DNA of 5,780 nucleotides from Waddliaceae bacterium (GCA_007132595.1 SLOH01000044.1:1-5780); one strand, 5' to 3'. Counted from the stretch's first letter, positions 1 to 5,520 are shown. Numbers and translations: made by a program. The notes: a model not told the origin generated them from the letters alone.

Positions 1-3
1 CAT
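1..3 (-). CDS. Start codon of an unidentified gene running off the left edge
   Basis: On the minus strand an ATG occupies the first three bases of the window and is preceded by AAGGAG with 8 bases between, close to the ideal distance for a Shine-Dalgarno. Another ATG at 8-6 lies in a different frame, only 3 bases from the same Shine-Dalgarno, so the outer ATG is preferred. Only the start codon is inside the window, so the product cannot be named. The gene is transcribed divergently from the rRNA methyltransferase gene and shares its short AT-rich upstream region. Confidence 0.55.
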
Positions 4-11
4 TGCATAAT

Positions 12-17
12 CTCCTT
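12..17 (-). promoter_or_regulatory. Shine-Dalgarno of the divergent left-edge gene
   Basis: The minus strand reads AAGGAG here, a near-complete anti-16S match. It lies 8 bases before the ATG at 3-1 and 3 bases before the ATG at 8-6. Spacing favours the former and is the main evidence that a gene starts at the left edge. Confidence 0.6.
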
Positions 18-42
18 AGCAAATATTTAAAAAATAAATTTA

Positions 43-71
43 CATATATTCAAAGTGACTATTTATTTCAA
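43..71 (-). promoter_or_regulatory. Candidate sigma-70-type (sigma-66) promoter for the left-edge gene
   Basis: On the minus strand TTGAAA (71-66) is followed after exactly 17 bases by TATATG (48-43). The -35 box matches the consensus at five of six positions and the -10 box at four of six. The predicted start near 36-37 would give a leader of about 33 bases before the ATG at 3, with room for the AAGGAG ribosome binding site. The region is so AT-rich that chance matches are likely, and a second weaker pair can be drawn slightly downstream. Confidence 0.4.
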
Positions 72-90
72 TCTAATCTTTATGTATAAT
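62..90 (+). promoter_or_regulatory. Candidate promoter for rsmB with a perfect -10 box
   Basis: A perfect TATAAT lies at 85-90, preceded by TG one base closer than in a true extended -10. At a 17-base spacing the -35 position (62-67) holds only TTTATT, a weak match. The surrounding tract is strongly AT-rich, as expected of an open promoter. A start about 7 bases after the -10 falls at roughly 97, directly before the ATG at 98, which would leave almost no 5' leader. Confidence 0.4.
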
Positions 91-97
91 ACTCTGA

Positions 98-1246
98 ATG
101 AGCAAGCTACCGTTTAGAAAATTTCATCTTCTAAAATTATTAGAAGAGTATGATAAGAGCAATCATCCAATTGATCGCGCCGTGCATCTTTACTTCCGCG
201 CGCACAAAGCGCTAGGGTCCAAAGATCGCAATTATATCGCTGAAACTGCCTATCTGATGATGCGCTGGAAAGGTCTTTTAGATTTTTTGACTCAAGAGTC
301 CAGTTGGGAATCCAGATTGAATGCGATTGAGTCTCAAGACTTAAAACAGACGTCTGAAAATCCCGAAATCCCACTTCATATACGCGCGAGTTTTCCAAAG
401 GAGCTGTATGAGAAGATTGTCTCCTCGCACGATGCAAACGGCCATCAACTCTGTTTAGACAGCAACGAAAAAGCCCCAACTTGTATCAGAGTGAATCGAT
501 TAAAAACAACGCGAGACGAATTACTTGCGCTTTGGAAGGAAAAATACAGTGTGTCACCATGCCTCCACTCCTCTGATGGAATCTATTTTCATGAAAAAAT
601 CAATTTTTCTCAGCTTCCGGAGTTTAGCCAAGGACTTTTTGAGGTTCAAGACGAAGGCAGCCAACAACTTGCCAATCTTGTCTTAGCAAAACCGGGAGAT
701 CATGTTTTAGACTACTGCGCCGGAGCGGGAGGAAAATCCCTTGCAATTGCCCCTAACATGAAACAGAAAGGTCAACTGTGGCTTCATGATATCAGGCCTT
801 GGGCTTTGGAAGAGGCGAAGAAGCGAATGAAACGAGCGGGTGTCCAAAATGCGCAAATCCTCCTTCCCAATGACCCCAAACAGAAAAAACTGAAATCTAA
901 ATGCGATTATGTTTTAGTCGATGCTCCATGCTCCGGCACAGGAACTCTGCGCAGAAATCCTGATATGAAATGGAGGTTCAGCGCTGAAATGTTAGAGCAA
1001 TTAGTCGGCCAGCAGCGCGCCATTTTTGAAAAAGCGCTAAGCTTTGTGAAGCCGGGCGGCCAGATTATATACTGCACTTGCAGTCTTCTTAAAGAAGAAA
1101 ACCAAAGGCAAAAAGAGCATTTTTTAGCGACCTATCCGATCAAACAGGCCGCCGAAGAGTGGGTATCCCTACCAACCTCGGGCGGAATGGATGGATTCTA
1201 TGGCGTCGTTTTTGAAAAACTCAGCTTTCCTTGGACTTTTTCGTAG
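98..1246 (+). CDS. rsmB: RsmB/Fmu (Sun)-family 16S rRNA cytosine-C5 methyltransferase
   Basis: This is an S-adenosylmethionine-dependent RNA m5C methyltransferase of the NOL1/NOP2/Sun family; RsmB of Escherichia coli modifies C967 of 16S rRNA. The 382-residue protein has a shortened NusB-like N-terminal part (residues 1-70, with the YFRAH and LGSKDR motifs) and a catalytic half from about residue 180. Visible motifs are VQDEGSQ (183-189), the SAM loop VLDYCAGAGGK (203-213), DAPCSGTG (275-282) with the product-release cysteine C278, and YCTCS (325-329), in which C328 should be the nucleophile. MDGFY at 364-368 is the family's usual C-terminal motif. The ATG at 98 is chosen because the conserved FRKFHL stretch begins only six residues later, although no Shine-Dalgarno is visible. 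It is probably the first gene of a unit with the SurA-like gene and ksgA. Class is certain; the exact target base is inferred. Confidence 0.92.
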   Translation: MSKLPFRKFHLLKLLEEYDKSNHPIDRAVHLYFRAHKALGSKDRNYIAETAYLMMRWKGLLDFLTQESSWESRLNAIESQDLKQTSENPEIPLHIRASFPKELYEKIVSSHDANGHQLCLDSNEKAPTCIRVNRLKTTRDELLALWKEKYSVSPCLHSSDGIYFHEKINFSQLPEFSQGLFEVQDEGSQQLANLVLAKPGDHVLDYCAGAGGKSLAIAPNMKQKGQLWLHDIRPWALEEAKKRMKRAGVQNAQILLPNDPKQKKLKSKCDYVLVDAPCSGTGTLRRNPDMKWRFSAEMLEQLVGQQRAIFEKALSFVKPGGQIIYCTCSLLKEENQRQKEHFLATYPIKQAAEEWVSLPTSGGMDGFYGVVFEKLSFPWTFS

Positions 1247-1261
1247 ATATCAGTGTATACT
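1231..1261 (+). promoter_or_regulatory. Weak candidate promoter before the SurA-like gene
   Basis: TATACT at 1256-1261 resembles a -10 box and TTGGAC at 1231-1236 could serve as -35, with a long spacer of 19 bases. The elements overlap the 3' end of rsmB. A start near 1268 would leave a leader of about 18 bases. The TATAAT at 1282-1287 overlaps the ATG and cannot serve this start codon. The gene may simply be read through from rsmB. Confidence 0.22.
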
Positions 1262-1285
1262 GTATCCTTTTAGATAAGTTGTATA

Positions 1286-2344
1286 ATGAAGAAACTGTTC
1301 CTTTGTTTAATTCTCATTTTTTGCGGCCCTCTAGCGGCAATAAACTCCACGGCAATGAGCTCTTGGGGTGATAGTAAACCCCACATCCTGGTCAATAACC
1401 GGATCTTAAGCCAAGTAAACGGAAGGCCGATCACTGTCATGGACGTGGTGAAAAAAATGGATATGTATTTTTACAAGCGCTTCCCGCAGTTCAGCTCGAT
1501 TGATGAGGCGAGGTTTCAGTTCTATACGGCCAACTGGAAGCCGGTGCTAAAAGAGCTCATCGACAAGGAACTTATTCTAGAAGATGCAAAACAGGTCAAT
1601 ATTACAGCAAGTACTGGAGAGGTGCGCAAAGAGATTGAGAGTGTGTTTGGACCAAATGTTGTCGAAAATTTAGAAGAGGCCAATCTAACCTACGAAGATG
1701 CTGTAAAAATGATCAAAGACGACTTGATCTTAAAAAAAATCATCGGTTTTAGAGTGAATGCAAAAGCCGTACGCGAAATTACGCCGCAAATGCTCTGGAA
1801 TGAATATCAATCCTATGCCGAGGAGAATATCGCCCCTGCTCAATGGACCTACTATGTGATCACGGTCAATAATGAAAATGACACACTTGCCGAGCGGGCA
1901 GCAAAAAACCTTTACAACGAGCTTATCACAAGTAAAGTCTCGATAAAAACTCTGAATGAGTGGCTAGAGAGCAGTCAGGGGCAATTCGGGAGCTCGACAA
2001 TTTCACTTTCATCTCCGATGACACAAAGCGAAGAGGAACTTTCAGACAAGTATCGCCCTATCTTAAGCACGCTCGCACCTTCGACCTTTAGCCCTCCGAC
2101 CGAGCATGCAAGCCGCGCGCGCCAATCAAAAGTGTACCGCATCTTTTACATCAGCGATTACAATCCGGGAGGAGCTCCTGCATTCGACGACTTAGAGATC
2201 AAACTCAAAGAGAAGCTCATTGGTGCAGCGATCCAAAAGGAAACAAAAGAGTACCTGAAGAAAATGCGGATACGTCATGATATCAGTGAAGATATCGACT
2301 CACTCTATCCGACCGATTTTCAGCCATTCATTTTAAAAAATTAG
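1286..2344 (+). CDS. SurA-like exported chaperone, degenerate peptidyl-prolyl isomerase region
   Basis: This is probably a periplasmic folding factor for outer-membrane proteins. Residues 1-18 form a signal peptide (MKK, hydrophobic core, cleavage likely after PLAA); the cysteine at 13 follows a phenylalanine, so it is not a lipobox. Residues 38-155 match the SurA N-terminal domain: a strand-turn ILSQVNGRPIT (40-50) followed by long amphipathic helices (VLKELIDKELILEDAK, 87-102). Residues 186-290 occupy the place of a parvulin domain (YYVITV, then an AERAAKNLYNEL helix, GQFGSS, FSPP), but the usual HIL histidine and other catalytic residues are not visible. A C-terminal helix (300-328) follows, as in SurA. 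It resembles the exported protein next to ksgA in Chlamydia trachomatis (CT355, from memory). No good Shine-Dalgarno is seen. It lies 39 bases after rsmB and 24 before ksgA, so it is likely co-transcribed with both. The family is fairly secure; isomerase activity is doubtful. Confidence 0.72.
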   Translation: MKKLFLCLILIFCGPLAAINSTAMSSWGDSKPHILVNNRILSQVNGRPITVMDVVKKMDMYFYKRFPQFSSIDEARFQFYTANWKPVLKELIDKELILEDAKQVNITASTGEVRKEIESVFGPNVVENLEEANLTYEDAVKMIKDDLILKKIIGFRVNAKAVREITPQMLWNEYQSYAEENIAPAQWTYYVITVNNENDTLAERAAKNLYNELITSKVSIKTLNEWLESSQGQFGSSTISLSSPMTQSEEELSDKYRPILSTLAPSTFSPPTEHASRARQSKVYRIFYISDYNPGGAPAFDDLEIKLKEKLIGAAIQKETKEYLKKMRIRHDISEDIDSLYPTDFQPFILKN

Positions 2345-2360
2345 CAGCTAAGCACTTTTT

Positions 2361-2365
2361 AGGGG
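2361..2365 (+). promoter_or_regulatory. Ribosome binding site of ksgA
   Basis: AGGGG lies three bases before the ATG at 2369. The spacing is tight but this is the only purine-rich element, and it supports the ATG at 2369 as the start. That start gives an N-terminal extension before the QNFL motif of a length I recall from chlamydial KsgA. Confidence 0.45.
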
Positions 2366-2368
2366 CTT

Positions 2369-3193
2369 ATGAAGGAAAATCTCCCACGTCACTGTCCCAC
2401 GCATTTGCGACGGTTTTTAGATGAGTTAAAACAAGCCCCCAAAAAAAGCCTCTCCCAAAATTTTCTGATCGATCAAAATGTGATTCAGAAAATTGTTTCT
2501 GCAGCTTCCATAAAAAAAGGTGACCTTGTCTTAGAGATTGGTCCCGGCCCGGGCGCGCTCACGCAGGCGATGATTGCAATCGGTGCGGATGTGATTGCCG
2601 TTGAAAAAGACCGCGCCTTTGCAGAGTCACTGCAAAAAGATTTCAAGAACCTCACGGTTTATGAAGATGATATTATGCAGTTTTCACTCGATCAAATCCC
2701 CCGCATGTGTAAAGTGATTTCCAACTTGCCCTACAACCTGACAACCCCGATTCTAATGAAACTACTCCCAAGAGTGGACCTCTTTTCAATGCTCATTATT
2801 ATGGTTCAAAAGGAGGTAGGTGATCGCATTTGCGAAAAGCCTGGCTGTAAAAATTTTGGTCCGCTCGCACTTTTGGCGCAGTTCTACAGCGACCCATCCT
2901 ATCTATTTACTGTCAAAAAAAACTGTTTCTATCCGGCTCCCAAAGTGGATTCGGCAATTATCGCATTTGAGTGTCATGAGCCACCTAATATAAGCGATGA
3001 GAAGGCTTTTTTTGAGATGGTACGGGTTTGCTTTGGCCAAAGACGGAAGATGCTTCGCCGCACGCTTACCTCTCTTTTTTCAAAGAGTAAAATTGAGGAG
3101 GTCTTAGAGAGTGTGAAGATTAAGCCAACTGCGCGGGCCGAAGAGCTCTCTTTAGAGCAATTTATTGCCCTCTTCGAAGAATTATCCAGGTAA
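2369..3193 (+). CDS. ksgA: KsgA/RsmA 16S rRNA dimethyladenosine transferase
   Basis: KsgA dimethylates the two adjacent adenosines in the 3'-terminal hairpin of 16S rRNA (A1518/A1519 in E. coli numbering) using S-adenosylmethionine, late in 30S assembly; its loss gives kasugamycin resistance. The 274-residue protein is of normal length and carries every family motif: QNFL (30-33), EIGPGPG SAM loop (56-62), acidic VEKD (78-81) binding the SAM ribose, NLPYN catalytic motif (119-123), the YPAPKVDSA stretch (188-196), and the C-terminal FGQRRKMLR (222-230) and RAEEL (256-260). About 29 residues precede QNFL, somewhat more than in E. coli. It sits 24 bases after the SurA-like gene and is probably co-transcribed. 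Its last 32 bases overlap the end of the convergent dacF gene. Assignment is secure. Confidence 0.96.
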   Translation: MKENLPRHCPTHLRRFLDELKQAPKKSLSQNFLIDQNVIQKIVSAASIKKGDLVLEIGPGPGALTQAMIAIGADVIAVEKDRAFAESLQKDFKNLTVYEDDIMQFSLDQIPRMCKVISNLPYNLTTPILMKLLPRVDLFSMLIIMVQKEVGDRICEKPGCKNFGPLALLAQFYSDPSYLFTVKKNCFYPAPKVDSAIIAFECHEPPNISDEKAFFEMVRVCFGQRRKMLRRTLTSLFSKSKIEEVLESVKIKPTARAEELSLEQFIALFEELSR

Positions 3194-4412
3194 GTGAAAG
3201 AACTGCCATCCCAACTACAAACTTACCTCCAATTGGCATCCCGCGAATTTTTGCTTTTAATGACGTAAATGTCGGGTCCACTGAGTAGACAGGCTCGCTT
3301 GCAAGGACGGCTCCGTTTGCTTGGTTTATCGCCACAAGGTCTCCAATGTATTGACCGGGCTCAAGCGGAAGCTCAAGCGGCTGCCATTGCACTTGACACT
3401 TTACCTTCGGCTTGTTGTCTGAATAATACGAGACATTTAAATCCTTTTTGAGCTTCAACTTTACTTCCTTTTTTACCTTTGGATGCACGAGTCGAAGCGG
3501 GAGTACTCCCTTTTTAAAGAGTCGATAGGTGCTCGGCTTTTCTCTAAATGCGGTCTCAAACAGCTTCTTTGTATCCTCAAAGGTCTCCTTTCTCGACGGA
3601 CATCCAAGCAGTACAGCAATTAACACACGATCCTTGTCTTTAGCGGCAGAAGCAAGGCAGTGACCGGCTTTTGAAGTGTACCCGGTCTTTACACCAATGG
3701 CTCTTGGGTAGTATTCGCTTCGCCCTTTTCGCAAGAGGCGGTTAGTTTGAATTAAGGCAGTCTCCCCTCGGTAAGATGACTTGGGAAGATCATACCTAGT
3801 CATCTTGACAATTTCAGAAAACTGAGGGTTTTTCATTGCGATTTGAGTTAAGTGAGATAGCTCGCGAGCTGTTGTTAAGTGTTTGGGGTGATGCAAACCG
3901 TGTGGATTGTAGAACGTCGTCTTCTCACATCCAATCTCCCTTAAATACCGATTCAAGTCTTCCATGAAAGTTGGAATGGTTCCGCCGATATATTGCGCAA
4001 GCACATTTGCCGCATCATCGGCTGATGCAATCATCATTCCATACATTAGTTCGCGCAAAGAGAGTTTCTCCCCTTTTTTAATGCTCATATGGCAAGCGCC
4101 GGGTTCAAGCCAGTATGAGGGAAGCGAGTAGCCGGAGCTGATTTTTTTTTCTTCTGATATCCATCCGATGGCGTCTTGCTTGGCTTCAACCTCATTGTCG
4201 AGTTTTTCTTCTCTCAAGTGCAAAATATAGGCGCCGGTCGCAATTTTTGTCGTACTGGCAGGCGGCAGTAGTTGGTCTGCATTCTTTTCGTATAAAACAT
4301 CGCCGCTCTCTGCATTAATTAAAATCGCAGCTTTTGCGCTGATATCGAGATCAATCGAGGCGTCTAGATGAGAAAATGCAGCGAAACAGACGAGGAGAAA
4401 CACGTAATTCAT
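3162..4412 (-). CDS. dacF: D-alanyl-D-alanine carboxypeptidase (DacF/PBP5-type, peptidase S11)
   Basis: This low-molecular-mass penicillin-binding protein removes the terminal D-alanine from peptidoglycan pentapeptides on the outer face of the inner membrane. The frame opens at a TTG (4448), but the ATG at 4412 is preferred because it places the signal peptide (residues 1-18, ending LDAS) at the N-terminus; neither start has a clear Shine-Dalgarno. In the 416-residue product the catalytic STTK lies at 53-56 (nucleophile S53, base K56) and KTG at 242-244. The second motif reads SAD (130-132) where SxN is usual. NPHGLHHPKHLTT (169-181) is typical of the family. Residues 300-385 fit the beta-rich PBP5 C-terminal domain. 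Residues 397-412 form a hydrophobic segment ending in RRGQ, likely a membrane anchor. It is divergent from the small acidic gene and overlaps ksgA tail to tail. DacA is an alternative name for the same family; function is secure apart from the altered motif. Confidence 0.93.
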   Translation of the reverse strand: MNYVFLLVCFAAFSHLDASIDLDISAKAAILINAESGDVLYEKNADQLLPPASTTKIATGAYILHLREEKLDNEVEAKQDAIGWISEEKKISSGYSLPSYWLEPGACHMSIKKGEKLSLRELMYGMMIASADDAANVLAQYIGGTIPTFMEDLNRYLREIGCEKTTFYNPHGLHHPKHLTTARELSHLTQIAMKNPQFSEIVKMTRYDLPKSSYRGETALIQTNRLLRKGRSEYYPRAIGVKTGYTSKAGHCLASAAKDKDRVLIAVLLGCPSRKETFEDTKKLFETAFREKPSTYRLFKKGVLPLRLVHPKVKKEVKLKLKKDLNVSYYSDNKPKVKCQVQWQPLELPLEPGQYIGDLVAINQANGAVLASEPVYSVDPTFTSLKAKIRGMPIGGKFVVGMAVLSLTWIILRRGQ

Positions 4413-4419
4413 ACTGGCT

Positions 4420-4448
4420 AGTCTACCGATTTTTTCTATTAAGTTCAA
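4420..4448 (-). promoter_or_regulatory. Weak candidate promoter for dacF
   Basis: On the minus strand TTGAAC (4448-4443) and TAGACT (4425-4420) are separated by exactly 17 bases, each matching the sigma-70 consensus at four of six positions. The start would lie at about 4413, directly before the ATG at 4412, so the arrangement is either leaderless or a chance match. If it is used, the alternative TTG start at 4448 could not be, because it lies inside the -35 box. Confidence 0.25.
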
Positions 4449-4450
4449 TT

Positions 4451-4467
4451 TGGCATCGATCTTGCTT
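4451..4467 (+). promoter_or_regulatory. Sigma-54 (RpoN) -24/-12 promoter for the small acidic gene
   Basis: The sequence TGGCATCGATCTTGCTT matches the sigma-54 consensus TGGCAC-N5-TTGCW at every position but the last C of the first block. The essential GG (4452-4453) and GC (4464-4465) are at the exact invariant spacing. A start about 12 bases beyond the GC, near 4477, would leave a leader of about 20 bases containing the GAGGA Shine-Dalgarno and then the ATG at 4497. Chlamydiae encode RpoN and an NtrC-type activator pair (CtcB/CtcC in Chlamydia), so the factor should be available. No activator binding site can be assigned; it would have to lie inside dacF or act without upstream sites. Confidence 0.75.
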
Positions 4468-4485
4468 GATAACTATTAAAAGAGC

Positions 4486-4490
4486 GAGGA
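4486..4490 (+). promoter_or_regulatory. Shine-Dalgarno of the small acidic gene
   Basis: GAGGA is placed six bases before the ATG at 4497. It is one of the best ribosome binding sites in the window and fixes the start codon. Confidence 0.75.
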
Positions 4491-4496
4491 AATCAT

Positions 4497-4931
4497 ATGT
4501 TCGACCTTACAAAAATTGAATACAGCTACCAGACATTCATGCAAAACCTTAACTATTGGCTTCCGGATGGAATTGTGGTCATAGATGATGAAAAAATTCG
4601 TGAAATGGGTATTTTGGACACTTCAGACGAGGAGGAACTGCCGCCAATTGCGCAATATTTTCATGTGGTAGAATCGACGGAAAAAATCACATTGATCAAC
4701 CAAGAGTTTGTGATTTGGATCATCCCCGATCTAGAGTCGAAAGAAAAGGCAACCACTTATACTTTAGTTGCGCTCAACAAACCGGATATTCTTAAACTTG
4801 AACTTGCGTTTGTCATCACTGATCGCCCAAGCTCATCTTGGGTGATTCTTAAAGTCTTAGAGAACTACTTGGAGGAGATTAAAGAAACTGAATCCACCAT
4901 TAACTTCTTTGACAATCAGTCCCGAAGCTAG
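4497..4931 (+). CDS. Small acidic protein of unknown function, CT550-like
   Basis: The function is not known. The 144-residue product has no signal peptide or membrane segment and is strongly acidic: about 27 Asp/Glu against 12 Lys/Arg, with the cluster DTSDEEE at 41-47. Its likely order is an N-terminal helix (residues 5-20), a run of strands (INQEFVIWIIP, 67-77; TYTLVALN, 87-94; LELAFVI, 101-107) and a C-terminal amphipathic helix (SSWVILKVLENYLEEIKE, 113-130). Size, acidity and the alpha-beta-alpha pattern would suit a CesT-type type III secretion chaperone, but that is inference. From memory, a hypothetical gene (CT550) occupies the same place beside dacF in Chlamydia trachomatis. It stands alone: dacF diverges from it and the lptE-like gene converges on it 28 bases downstream, so the sigma-54-type promoter upstream probably serves this gene only. 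Confidence 0.8.
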   Translation: MFDLTKIEYSYQTFMQNLNYWLPDGIVVIDDEKIREMGILDTSDEEELPPIAQYFHVVESTEKITLINQEFVIWIIPDLESKEKATTYTLVALNKPDILKLELAFVITDRPSSSWVILKVLENYLEEIKETESTINFFDNQSRS

Positions 4932-4959
4932 ATTAATCGAATTCAGGTTCCCTGCCTAC

Positions 4960-5520
4960 TCACCAAGCATACATTAAATAATCGACAATTTTTTCAGATA
5001 GGCGGTCGCTCAAAGGTGTCAGCGCGGTATCTGTTGCCAGATCATAATTGGAGACTTGTCCGAGAGAAAATTGGTTGATTTCATCGCGGCTTGTATACCA
5101 ATCGTGGTCATAATCAACGCTTGCCTCAATGAGTACAGGTCCTCGCACGGCACATCCGCTGCAAGTCTCTACAAGCGTGACTTGCGCGCCTATAATAAGC
5201 CTGGTCTCTGTCGGAATAACTGATTTGATGAGTTTTCCTTCTTTATCCCGGTCATATCGATACCCAATATGCTCGTGGCGAAGATTTTTCAGGCAAACAA
5301 AGAGGATTAGGTCTGCGCTATTCGCGCGGTACTCGAATCGTCCAGAAGTGGAGATATGGCGAATTAAGCTGCTTGTGAAGCGACCGTTTTCATCGTCTCC
5401 AACAAAGGGGACCGTCACAGTACGGTATGGAAGCGGAACCATGCCGTTTCCCAGTTGGTACCCGCAACTTGAAAGCATAAAGAGCAAAAGAAAGATGAGT
5501 CGACTGAAGAGGAGGCTCAC
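4960..5520 (-). CDS. lptE: LptE-like outer-membrane lipoprotein of the LPS translocon
   Basis: LptE plugs the LptD barrel and helps insert lipopolysaccharide into the outer leaflet of the outer membrane. The 186-residue product begins with a lipoprotein signal peptide: a hydrophobic run at 8-16 and the lipobox LSSC at 16-19, with C19 as the lipidated first residue. It continues directly with GYQL, the usual opening of mature LptE. A predicted alternation of strands and one helix follows (TVTVPFV at 34-40, NGRFTSSLIRHI at 45-56, LIIGAQVTLVE at 108-118), as in the family. A CSGC pair lies at 120-123. The start codon is GTG at 5520, overlapping the stop of the upstream BamD-like gene in a GTGA arrangement, so translation is probably coupled; no independent Shine-Dalgarno is well placed. 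The family assignment rests on the lipobox, GYQL and context, because LptE sequences diverge strongly. Confidence 0.75.
   Translation of the reverse strand: MSLLFSRLIFLLLFMLSSCGYQLGNGMVPLPYRTVTVPFVGDDENGRFTSSLIRHISTSGRFEYRANSADLILFVCLKNLRHEHIGYRYDRDKEGKLIKSVIPTETRLIIGAQVTLVETCSGCAVRGPVLIEASVDYDHDWYTSRDEINQFSLGQVSNYDLATDTALTPLSDRLSEKIVDYLMYAW

Noticed and set aside
114..479. Minus-strand open frame of 121 codons inside rsmB
   Set aside because: It lies wholly opposite conserved methyltransferase sequence and its translation is arginine-, serine- and cysteine-rich without domain character. It is a shadow frame.
1282..1287. TATAAT as a -10 box for the SurA-like gene
   Set aside because: It overlaps the start codon itself, so transcripts from it would begin inside the coding sequence; conserved signal-peptide residues lie directly after the ATG.
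2341..2351. Inverted repeat TTAGCAGCTAA followed by a T-run, as a possible terminator after the SurA-like gene
   Set aside because: The arms are separated by one base, so no stable hairpin with a proper loop can form, and the T-run does not follow directly. ksgA continues 24 bases on.
3269..3451. Plus-strand open frame of 60 codons inside dacF
   Set aside because: It is antisense to the conserved C-terminal domain of the carboxypeptidase, has no ribosome binding site, and its composition looks like translated antisense.
4413..4448. TTG at 4448 as the start of dacF
   Set aside because: It would add 12 polar residues before the signal peptide, lacks a Shine-Dalgarno, and overlaps a possible -35 box. 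The ATG at 4412 gives a normal signal peptide.
4944..4954. CAGG-TTC-CCTG hairpin between the acidic gene and the lptE-like gene as a bidirectional terminator
   Set aside because: The stem has only four pairs, cannot be extended, and there is no U-tract on either strand.
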